Source: Ooceraea biroi (Eukaryota > Arthropoda > Insecta > Hymenoptera > Formicidae). Taken from it: a stretch of DNA of 64,000 nucleotides. Location of the stretch: positions 7,801,787 to 7,865,786 of the forward strand of contig NC_039514.1 of assembly GCF_003672135.1 (NCBI RefSeq), given 5' to 3'. The translations under genes were made by a program, and so were the position numbers. The notes beneath the pieces were generated by a model. That model did not search any database, was not told where the DNA came from, and saw only the letters and a program-made list of their open reading frames with translations. Shown here piece by piece: positions 22,232-33,434 of this stretch. Numbering within the stretch: the first letter of the stretch is position 1; every line of letters begins with the position of its first letter.

Positions 22232-23911
22232 ACGAGGTGTGGTCGAGGAGGGATCGGGCGTCGAGTAAAGGCGAGAAGAACCTTTCCGCAGACCGCGTCG
22301 AATACCCAGTGTGATTAGTAGATGATGGACGACAGGTGTAAGACAGCGCGAGGACGTAAGCGCGCGCGCGCGCGAGTGATCCAAGATAATCGTGAGACCG
22401 TCGGCGCGAGCCCCGGTCCGTTGCCGTTAACGTTTCTCGTGTTGATGTTCATCGTGATTGACACACCTCTTCTATCCCCGCACCCGCAGCGCGGTTCCCG
22501 CGCCAGGAGGAACCGATCGCGGAGGAGCGGATCGCGCAACGCGATGCAACAATCCGCAACAAGCGCGTGCGAGAGCGCCCACCGTCCGTCGGCGAAACGA
22601 GGACACGCCGTGAAAACGCGCGACTTTCCCACGATCGTGCGGCGCGACGTGGGGTGTCCCCAATCGGATTTTCCCCTCGTCCCTCCGCCGGAACTTGCGA
22701 GAACTCGGCGATGCGCTTCTCCGTTGGATGGTATCAATTCCAGCCTGCAGGAGGAGGTTTGGACCTTCCTTTGGGTTGAGGTTCCAGTTTGGATCGTGCA
22801 GCGGGGAATCGGGTCAGAATCGATCAGACTGATCCGCTAATAAAGATCTCTCGCGATCATCATATCGAAGCAGGGCGCTCGCCCTGCTTCAAGTTGCCAT
22901 CCGGAGGGGAAGGCGCGGAGACGGTTTCGCATTCTCGCGTGTAACTACGATTACTTGATTACGTTTACGTGTGTATAACTGTGTGATTACGTGTCGCTCC
23001 GAATTCGCGGAGCGGAGCAAGAAAACCTCGGAGACCCACCGCGACACACCCGACGACCTGATTGATAACCGATTGATTAATCTCTCTTTTTTTATACGTC
23101 ACGACGACCGAACAAGCGTCTCATTTTGCTCGACACTGTTGCCGTGGCGCGTATTCATCGACGTTCTAACGAAAATACTCAATTTGCGAGAACGAACTTT
23201 CTATGACGATTTACAACAAACAACAAACTGCCTTCCTTTTGAGAACGGGAGAAAGAGAGAAAGGGAAAGAGATAGAGAGAGAGAGAGGGGGGGAACTTGC
23301 AAGAACGAATTTTCCATGTCGAGCAGAATGCAGTCTGTAGATATCCGCAAAACAAGATAAACACAAAGAGAACATTGTTTCCGAACTTGCACCGACAAGC
23401 GCAGCGTTGACATGTGTAAATGGAGCGAGATCGCGCAAGAATACGTATTTGCAAAAGAGGGAGAGAACGAAAAAAAAATAGCGTCTTCCAGTTTGCGCTT
23501 TCATGCATCGCTGCATTCCACTTATGCTTGTACCTTCGATTCGCATCGATTCGACCCTTCGTTATCTCCCGTGCCATCCCGTGGCGTGATACGATCGACA
23601 CCCTTGTAAAACCATTGTATACCAATCAAATTTGTCACAATACAGGATCGTTTATTTAAATGTAACATGTAACGATTACCGTACCCGATCCAGATCTGCC
23701 CCCTTTCTTCACGAAGCGGAAAGCAACGGTGTCGCAACGGTATCGCACTTGTTGATAAATCCAGACTAACTTTTTCGAGAGCATAATTTATTCCCGTTAG
23801 GCCAGAAAGTTTATTTATGTAATATTCACGCTGCCAGAATAAGTGATTCACGAAAATGTTTCATGAATTTTGAGAGGGCTGAGAGTATATCGATTATAGA
23901 AGAAAAATATA

Positions 23912-25176
23912 TTAGAAGTGTGATTTAGTTTTGAGGGTTTTGCAACAGATGGCTGTAGTGTCAGTTTGTTCCAATAGCTGTTTCCGATAACTATTGTTTC
24001 TTGCAGTGTTGACATTATCCATGACAGTTAGTAGCATTATAGCAATAGATGCAATAACAGTCGTGTTTATATCATCGTAAAAATGCAACTTCCGAAAGAG
24101 CGTTTTCGACATGCGTTGCTTTTGTTTTTTAATCAAAAGAAAACTGCGGCTGAGGGTTATAGAATTCTTGTGGAAACTTATGGTGATTCTGCCCCATCAA
24201 TTAAGACGTGTGAATACTGGTTTAGACGCTTTAAAAGTGGTGATACTGATGTGAAGGACAAAGAACGCTCGGGACAACCAAGAAAGCTTGAAAATGCAGA
24301 TTTGCAAGCATTATTGGACGAAAATTCAATACAATCCACTTCAGAACTTGCCGGAGCATTAAATGTTGATCGTACACCAGTTACCAAACATTTACATGAA
24401 ACAGGAAAAATTCAGAAGGAAGGGAAATGGGTTCGACATGAATTATCGGAAAGTGCCATTGCGAACCGGTTGAACATTTGCATTTCGTTGATCGGCAGGC
24501 ACAAAAAGAAGAGTCTTTTGTCTCGGATTGTTACTGGGGATGAAAAGTGGATCTATTTTGATAATCCGAAACGCAGAAAATCATGGGTGGATCCAGGCGA
24601 ACCATCAACATCCACTCCGAGACGCAACATTCACGGTTCAAAAGTAACGCTCTGTATTTGGTGGGATAGTGTACTATGAGCTGTTAAATCCGCATGAGAC
24701 TGTCACGGCTGATCGTTATCGACACCAATTGTACAAGTTGAAGCAAGCATCGGACCAAAAACGACCACCAATTGCGAGTAAACGACGGAAAGTGATTCTT
24801 CTTCGTGACAACGCTCGACCTGACGTTGCGTTATCAGTGAAACAAACACTGTTAGACCTTGAATGGCAAGTCTTACCGCACCCCGCGTATTCTCCGGACA
24901 TTGCTCCATGCGATTATTATTTGTTCCGGTGGATGCAACACGCTTTAGAGGATACACACTTTCATAATTTGGAAGAAGTGCGAAAATTCGTCGACGAATG
25001 GATCAACTGAAAAGAAGAGTCATTTTATCGTGGTGGAATCCATCTCTTGCCAGAAAGATGGGAAAAAGTTATAGAAAACGAAGGAAAATAGTTCGATTAA
25101 GGTATTCATTCATTATCATATTTAAATACATGCGTTTTTGAGCAAAAAAACCCTCAAAACTAAATCACACCCCTAA
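23912..25176 (+). mobile_element. Mariner element B, single-unit copy
   Basis: 1265 bp, same family as element A, flanked by TA (23910-23911, 25177-25178), with ends TTAGAAGTGTGATTTAGTTT and the reverse complement of TTAGGGGTGTGATTTAGTTT. It has the expected single-transposase layout and serves as the reference for the triplicated copies. Confidence 0.94.
24083..25100 (+). pseudogene. Mariner transposase, frameshifted (element B)
   Basis: ATG at 24083 opens 198 codons through the helix-turn-helix region, WVRHEL and the first catalytic Asp (TGDEKWIYF) to WWDS. The frame is then lost at about 24670 and YYELLNPHETV continues in another frame with RDNARPD and YSPDIAPCDYYLF (DD34D). A TGA after EWIN (about 25008) and a TAG in the KYFD end add further damage. 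The segment present three times in elements A and C occurs once here (24354-25052). Confidence 0.93.
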
Positions 25177-25178
25177 TA

Positions 25179-27655
25179 TATTGTAAAAGTATTTTAATTT
25201 ACGAAACTATTTCACCCTTGCGGCATTCTACAATATGTAAGTACAATTTCGTTTTTGAATTATCGTTAATGTAAATATCGTTATTCGGCATTTCTACAGG
25301 GTTCGGGAAGAGAGATGGTACATTTTGTATAAATACATAAAGGACCACGTCGCATTGATATGCTAACCGGGTGACCCGATTCTTGAAAGGCGCTTCAGAA
25401 AGTTCGATCGAAGGCGATCAGATATCCGTTTTTTCAAGAATCCCGCAAAAATACCATTTTGTATCTTCCAGCTAATTTTCCTTCCCCGATCTACGCAAGA
25501 ACTCGCAAGACCGAAAGCAGTAAAGATCCCGGCGACATCGTGAACTCGATGCATTTGCATCCGAATTATTTCAGTGAAATGGACTGGTGATCGATGGACC
25601 GATCGCTTCACCGTCGAACTGGATTCGAACCGATTCGCTGCTGCCTCATTCAGATGCTAATAACGCGTTTTCGATCGATAGCGAAGCAATCGCGAGCCAG
25701 GACCGGCCCTTGGGATTCTTTTTTTTTACATATGTACCGCACGATCGTCGATAAACATCAGCCCCGATACTTTAAAGCAGTCAGCTGTAATTCGCCGATC
25801 GCTTGTGCCGAATATTTAAAAAATTTACGCTACGGAATAACAAAACACATCAATCATAAAATCTCAATTTTTTTAAACAAAAAATCCCGTATGGACGACG
25901 AATGTGTAACTTGTTGTGAATATTAATGACCATCGCGATATTAAACGACGGTATCGATGTACCGATAATGACTGCCGGTATAGTATTTGACGTACAAGTG
26001 GGAATCGCTATTGTCAGAATGCCTGGACGAACATGGACGTTGATAAATACGTAATTATACAAAGGGCTGACATGTGGCTGCCGCGATCAGAATCTATCAA
26101 CTGAAACGAATTGCCAGATGCATTATGCATGCTCGTATATGCACGATACATCCCGCTCGACGCCGGACATCGATCGTTGCAGCCGGAAAAACTTTTCAAG
26201 AACCGCGAATCAGAAATTCACGTACTCTTCGGAACAGATCGCTCGTCGGAATGTGGGTTTCGACACATTTAGCAATTCTATCAGTACCGCTGCTTTACGC
26301 AATTCCGAGAAACTATTTTAATTTTTAATTTAAACTTTTAAATTAATATAACGCGGATTTTTACGACCTGCAGAGTATCTGAACATTTAATGTAAAGCAT
26401 TACAAAGTTACGAAAAGAATTTGTTCAACTAGATATTTTAAGAAAAGATTGATTTCCAAGATATCGAAGAATTTTTAGACAAAGACGTGGGCCGGTAATT
26501 CTGGAGCAATGTATATACATAGATCTCCCCATGGGGCTGTAAGCAGAAGACACTCCACCAAAACGTCCACTTCCGCTGCAAGAAGGATAACCCGCATCTC
26601 GTACTTCTCATCGAAGATGCTCGTGCTCGTGACCACTATCTCGCTTTTCAACGAGCATCTCCGGACTGCAATTCTGACACCAGCGGGGCGATCACGAGGG
26701 TGCGATATACGGAGTTCCTTAGTCGATAGCGCCGATCAGACATTGTTCGAACCATCGGCACGAGAATTCGACGCTTGCGCGATCGTGTTGTTTATGTCAC
26801 CGAGCGAGAGAAACGGCGAGAAACACGTAGCAGCAGACAGAGAGAATAAAGAGGGAGGGATGAGTGAAAGAAGGCAAGGGGGAGCGGAGAAGAAGGGAGA
26901 TAGAGAGAGACAAAAGAGGGAGAGAGAAAGGGAGACGAACCGCGAAGTTGCGAGAGCACGAGGTGATGTCGATGCTAAATATAGACGGGGTTGCCAGGTT
27001 GCAGAAACAGCCGCCGCCCCTTTGAGTACTGGGACCAGTTGGTTCAGCGGGTGGGTCGCGGGCGTCGGAACGAGCGGCGGGGGAGAGGAGGGTGCGAACC
27101 GGAGGGCGAAGGGGCCACGGGGCGGCACGGGGAGGCAAGGTCGCGTCATTGATCGTGGGTGGAAGGGGTGGCGACGTGACGCTCCCGGTGACGTCATAGC
27201 TTGCTCCAACAACTACCCCTCGGACCACCCGCAGGCGCCCTCTCGCTCGCTATCCCTGGGCCGGGCCGCGACTTACTGCCCCGTTTGTTGCCTCGCCCTG
27301 ATACCCAGCCTTCCTGCGCTCCCGATCTTCTCGCCGATCTATCTCGCATTAAAAAATCCTCTTCTCTTCTTTCTCCTGTCTCTCATTCCTCTCCTCTTTC
27401 CGTGGAAAGAGGCTCTTTCAGACCCTGCAATCTTTTTTCGTGCGTTCACGCCGTTCCGTCCAAAGGGTATTTTAAATAAACGGTAGGTTTTACCTCGCGA
27501 CGTACGAGCGATGCAATCAACGTGATTATATCGCGTCCGTTCACCAACCCTCTCCCGAGAGGGTTCCTCTTCCTCTCGTTCGGAGTGACCTCTCTGTCAT
27601 CTCCTCTTTTTGTCGGCGTGACTGCATCTTGCATCGCCTTCACATCTCACGAGTA
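25179..27655. other. Spacer with GC-rich, strand-skewed block
   Basis: No recognised gene. From 26509 to 27486 an ATG-started frame of 325 codons is open, but it crosses a purine-rich tract (26805-26960, encoding Arg/Glu/Lys repeats) and a pyrimidine-rich tract (27355-27420, encoding Leu/Phe runs). The opposite strand is open for more than 140 codons in two frames. Composition alone may explain it. Confidence 0.5.
27189..27196. promoter_or_regulatory. Full palindromic CRE (TGACGTCA)
   Basis: Exact CREB/ATF consensus in a GC-rich block. A half-site-like GTGACG lies 14 bp upstream. A possible promoter or enhancer; no transcript start is visible. Confidence 0.3.
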
Positions 27656-28298
27656 CACCCTCAGAAAGGATTTCTGATAACAAGACGAAAAATATTCTTG
27701 ACTGATTTAATCGTATTACAAGTATAAAAAATATGAAAATAAAACAATTTTTAATTTAAATCAGTAATTTCGATTCTTCTCTCTCGAATTAAATAAGATT
27801 GTCTTACTGTCTTCAGACAAGAGTAACATATACAAATTTATCCTTATATATTCTTGTATGTAGAATAATTTGATATTAGCGCCACTTTATAGTAGGCTTT
27901 GTCGATGTCGACGCGTCATTTTCTCACAGTCGCTCGTCGACTCGGCGCCGTCCTTTATTCGGATAAAACGGCCAATATTTATGCGTTGCAATCGAAAATC
28001 GGGAAAGTGTTTCTGTTATTTACAATGAATAAGTGCAATGTAAGTAAGTATATACAATATACTTACTTGAGAAATAAGATTCGAGATAAGACATTTCCAT
28101 ATCTTTTGCACTTATTCATTGTAAATAACAGAAACACTTTCCCGATTTTCGATTGCAACGCATAAATATTGGCCGTTTTGTGCAGATTCTACAAATTCTC
28201 TTAGAAGAATAGAATAAGATGTCTTTTAGATCTCACAATATTGTGAAATCAAGAATATTTTGAACTTGCTACAAATTTGTATCTAAATCCTTCTGAGA
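27656..28298. mobile_element. Inverted-repeat (palindromic) element, copy 1
   Basis: Begins TA-CACCCTCAGAAAGGATTTCT and ends near ATCCTTCTGAG, with imperfect terminal inversion (including AATATTCTTGA blocks). Inside is a perfect 74-bp inverted repeat (27965-28038 and 28106-28179) around a 67-bp loop that itself contains AAGTAAGTATA/TATACTTACTT. A near-identical copy starts at 63621. No coding capacity. Confidence 0.8.
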
Positions 28299-31200
28299 AA
28301 ATGAATGAGATAGCACGAAGATTATTTAAATCTAGATTTTTGAATTTTCTATTGAAGATTAAAATATGCTTCTTTTCAATAATAAATATGATTGTCGCTA
28401 TAGCGATCTTATTTTATTATAGATTAAAGAGTAATAGCATTAAGTCCAGAAATCTTTTCTGTGGGTGTAGTCTCGTGTGATGCTGTCTTTCTCTCTCTCT
28501 CCTTTTCTTCAACATCGTTTCTCGTCTAGTTTCCGATATGCCGATATAGATCCAGCCCCGTGACTACGTCTCGATCGAACTGAACTGCAGGAAGAAGCGC
28601 CGCATCGGACCATTCATCACTCGTATCTCTCCCGCGACTCCTTGTACGAGGAGAAACGACGGGAGGTGAGTAACTCGCGAGCGGGTTTGACGTGTCACGT
28701 TGTATATAAAGTAATGGAATCTCAAGAGGTGAAACGTTAACGCGCGCGACCGAGGATGGAAAGCGGGCCGCGAACGAGCGGAGCGGAACGGAACGAGCGA
28801 TCTCCCATAGCGCGCGTATAACGCGCGGCTTTTCCACGGATAGTTTTGGATCCCGGCAGGCTCGCCCGCTCGCCCGTTCCTCTCCGTGACGGGTATAAAT
28901 TATGCCGGTGGCCTATTTACATGGCTGCCACCAGCGTGCCCAACCCGACCTGGTTGCTCTTCGTGGCAGAGATACCTACTTGTACGAACGTATCTCTATG
29001 TATAGTCATCCTACCCGTTTTCGATAGTGACAAGCAGGGAAAACAGACAAAAGGCACGGACCTTGAGCATTTCTCAAGCAAAAATCAAGCGAAGAGAGAG
29101 AAAAAGAAGACAAAGAGAAGCGGAGAAGTGCACAAAGAAGAGAGTGAGCGGCAGTCGTATAAATTATTTGGCAAATTCAGACACTTAATTACACATTCAT
29201 GCAATTGCTAAAGTTCAAGTTCTAAATGATTCAAATAATCACAAGATTTAGAAAGCTCAACAGATGGCTTTATTATGCGATTGTTCTGCGCAAAGGCAGA
29301 GAGAGAAATGTGTACAATCTAGTGGACGGAAACAAAGGGGAAAACGGGGCCAGAGTTTACGACACAAAATAATAGAAATATGCATAGTATGTAAAGAGAC
29401 TAAAAAGAGAGAGCAATGAGGCGAGAGACGAGACGACGGTGCAGAGAGCGAGAGAGAGGGAGGGAGAGAAATCACGGAACAAGCAGAAGCTTTATGCGAG
29501 GAGATAACGGAAGAATAATGCATTCCAATAGGTCCCCGTCACAATTTGCATCAAACTGTCATTATTTGCCGCAAGAGCGATCTTCACCGGATTCAAAGTA
29601 TTACGTCTGCGCGTGTGACAGATTACAGCGTCGCCCAAAGTGTCCGATCGCGCGAGATATTGGTATCACACGTGCATTTAAGAGCGACTTATCACTCATT
29701 ATTGCATCTAATCAAGATTAGCTGAGAAGCACGGGAAACAACGACCGCATCTGAGCACGGAGACAAAGCTGGAAAATATAATACGAGAGCCGCATACCGC
29801 GCTTAATTTTCATTCTTTTCCGTCGCATTTTCGTTACATTTTGCAGCCGGCTGCAGCAACAGCAGGTGCGACAAAAGTACGCCTGGAACTTGAGAGGCGC
29901 GCGTATTCCTGGGACCAATTAGACGAAAAGTGTCAAATGGAAAATTCAAGAAACCAACTATTCGCTCTCGCCGAGGAGCGAGAGTTATTCATGGCGGACA
30001 AAGGCAAAAGGCGATGACGAGCAGAGCGGAAACTGATGGGGCCAGGAGAACAGTTACGTCGTAATTGAATTATCATTCGTTATCGGCTGAATAAAGCGGC
30101 TGTATTGTGAAATGAAAGAGAGGAAGAGAGAGAGAGAGAGACCGGCTATGTATGCGCAATTACAAGCATCGCGTATGTATGCTGAATTAAAACGCAACAA
30201 AAAGCGCGCGCGAGCCCGACCGAGTGAAAAATTAATTCTCTCGTACCCAACAGTCGCTTGATAAATGCGAGTTATTTTCATACGCGCCGGCATCCGCCGC
30301 TGGTTAAAGATTTTATCGACGTTACGTATAAATTCGCAAAACGCTTGCACGTTTTGCAACTTGAATACACGTATCTGGACACGTATGTAAATAGCAGCAG
30401 CAGCGTTTATAATAAAATTATTCCATGAACGAACGAGATCTTTTTAAGGAATGTCAAATATAATGGAGATAAAAACTGATACCGTTCTACATTCTACATT
30501 GACAATGTAAAATATATATTTACTTGCCATGCACGGGGCGAAAAATATTTTTCGAACGCGCTGCTAGTGAAATTTATCGCAGTCGACGGAAGTGCCGTCA
30601 GAGACGAACTCACGTCGTGTTTGATCGTGGTGCTTAGCCCGTTGAATTAATTACAGTTAATTGGCAATTACCTCGTCGCGTCTCCTCGTAGAAGGGCAGA
30701 GAGAGAGAGTGACGTTGCAGCGGAAAATATATTTTCGGTGGGGTGCAATCGTGCACTTGACGTGGCCCGTGAACCTCCTCCGGCCTCTCCTCTCTCTCTC
30801 TCGCATTTCGCGGCATAATTTAATATCGCGCAATAGCATCGCTTCGGCACATGGCAGGAATAGAATAAGAACGCGTCTGCTGTGACTACTCGCGCGCGGG
30901 CGCGCGACCGATATAAGCGGGTGACTTATTTATTCCGCGTTGCGAAATTGCGCGTCGTTGTGCAACGTGGTAACAAACGTGAATTACAATGCTTACCTCA
31001 TCGCAATATTAATCTCAATTAAAACATGACGGACGGAAATTAACGATGCGCGCGTACAATGCTAATTTCGTGAAATATCGTTTTCTGCAGAATGTAAAAT
31101 GCAAACGCGCGTGCGGATTATTCATCAAACTCGTCGAATGCTTAATTTATTTATTACACGAGCACAGAACGTAATACATCGTGTTAATAAAATTCATTAC

Positions 31201-33358
31201 ATGAAACGTCATTAAACACAGGCCAGTTTTTCAAAGAGGATTCAAGGAGCAGCGACGGGAGGCAATATCGTGAGAATTTACATGTGACGCGTCGCCGCAC
31301 GTCCAGCTCCGTCGCTCTGATGCACTTCCGCTACGTTCCCTTTATTTTTCTAGCTCAACGAGAGATTGAAGATTAATTCGCGATGTCAATAAGCGGTGTA
31401 CATAAGGATTCGTGGCAAACGCGGAGGCATGAATGAAGAGAGAAGGCTCGCGCTTCATGAACACGTAACGCGCGTCACTGTACACACACGCGTATCCCGA
31501 AGTGATGCACGTCCGTGCGAAGAAACGATCCAGGAACAGCTGAGAAGCCTGAATAACCAAATGCCACGCTTACGAAGTCATTCACGTGCCGGCGGAATAA
31601 AACGCCGCGACGAGAATGGCGATGCGACGGAGCAGGGTGTATGTAATTGCATGTAATTAAAAATACAATGTACGTAAATGTGCGACCGTTGCCTATTGGG
31701 AACAATATCGAATATGTCACGAATAAAATAAAAGATAAACGACGTCTAATGCGGTTTTAATTAACGGGCTTGTATACATTACGCTTCTACTGTCAAGCAG
31801 GGGCGACCGATTTTCTGAGGACGGGATTAATTTCTGCAATCAATCAATAATATCTTGCAAACTAATTATCCGAGATAAATGATTGAAGACTCATTGGAAG
31901 CGCGAGAGTACCAGCTTTCGAATGCAATTTGTTCAATTTCATCCCGCCGCGACCTTCCTGTGCGAAGATATTAATAATTATATCGATCGATGATCACGAT
32001 CTAGCGGAGATGCACGTGGTAGTGGATCACATAACTGTCACTGACCACTGGGCGTCGAACGTATGTTGCGACCACGTGCTCGCTGCCACGTGCTCGTGAC
32101 ATTCGCGACGAAAAACTAGCAAGTACCTCTTATATTCAAAACGCTGTAACTTGGAGAAAAATTGATGCCGCGACATGAAACAAACGGCAATCTTTTCCTC
32201 CCCGCGTTCTGCGTGTGCTTATGGTATATCGCATATACTTTCACTATGACGAATATATTAATATAGAGGCTATAAACTATAAATTAAGAAGATGTAAAAA
32301 AAGTTTGTTAGCATAATTATTGAGGATTTTGGAGGCAGTTTCGAGAGCAAATTTCTAACATTGAATACTATATCGATATCGCAGAGTATATTTTGAATAA
32401 AATGAATGATTTAAAAAAGGGATGTGATGAATGCTGCAAGATATTTTCTCGAAAAATATTATATCATTTGTAAAATATTAATACCAAAAGTTATCTGGAA
32501 AAAACCTTTACATACGTCCAACGTAACGTCAATCCCGTCATTTCGCAGATATGCGGTGAATGCTAATGACTTCCGATTTACGTTACTGATAAACTGCGGC
32601 TGTACGATCTAATACACTAATTTACGGTTAATGAACGCGCGCGCGCGACGAACAACGTCATCAATTAAACGATACAACGGACATTCTCAAGATATCTTCC
32701 ACCGGCACGAATATTAATTAATTACGGCTGAATGGCGCGCCGCTCGCGGACATTCGCGAGTGAATCACAAAGAATTTATCTGGATGGTCGCGTGAGAACG
32801 CGCGGCTGACAGTCTGAATATTCGAATTAGCCTTTTCAAGAACCAATTGACCCGTTAATTAATTACGCGCTTTCGCCCGCGCGGCACGGCAAAGCGGAGG
32901 GAGAGCGGAAGAAGAACGGAGTGAAGCGTGCGCTCGTATGCGTGTTTGATGCACTCGTACCCGCTATTCCCGGAACTGGATTCGCACAAAGCTCATCTCG
33001 ATCCATTTGACAATTTCACGCTGCGTCAGAAGCCAGATTAAATTCCAATTAATCGGCCCCGCGCCGGACCATTCTGGTGACTTTTTTGCGACTCAATGCG
33101 TTTTACGCTTCCGATACGCCCATACGCCGATACGCGCGTATTCGTTTTATATCCAGCACGGAGAATACATTCAAGCCGCAACTTGTGTAAAACGTGCACG
33201 TACGCGAGCGTGCACACTACATTTAATCGCTACATTTAACGCAGGTCTATTTTTCGCGATAGACGAGATTCGCCCGAATTTCGTAATACACGCGCGAGTT
33301 AACAAAACCACCCCACCGCAAATGCGCTAACATAGTCGTTAACTATGCAGAGGTGGTA
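28299..33358. other. Spacer, no gene seen
   Basis: Moderate GC with CpG-rich patches (28740-28880, 32870-32940) and a GA tract at 30115-30141. Open frames of up to about 120 codons have no recognisable domains. Confidence 0.6.
32013..32092. promoter_or_regulatory. Cluster of three CACGTG E-boxes
   Basis: CACGTG at 32013-32018, 32073-32078 and 32087-32092; the last two lie in a local repeat of CCACGTGCTCG. Possible bHLH-factor binding cluster in spacer DNA. Confidence 0.25.
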
Positions 33359-33434
33359 TTAGGGGTGTGATTAGGTTTTGAGGGTTTTTTTGCTCAAAAA
33401 CGCATGTATTTAAATATGATAACGAATGAATACC

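Larger units (their letters stand above)
19586..23911. other. Downstream of GluR: 3' UTR or intergenic, no gene seen
   Basis: Contains GA tracts (20284-20307, 20429-20450, 23265-23290) and a TA tract (20454-20520). An ATG-started open frame at 22322-22840 (172 codons) has no recognised domain and is overlapped by a 140-codon antisense frame, so I treat it as chance in GC-rich DNA. Confidence 0.55.

Noticed and set aside
22322..22840. 172-codon ATG-started frame downstream of the receptor
   Set aside because: No recognised domain, Arg/Ser/Pro-rich, overlapped by a 140-codon antisense frame. Best explained by GC-rich composition, possibly in the 3' UTR.
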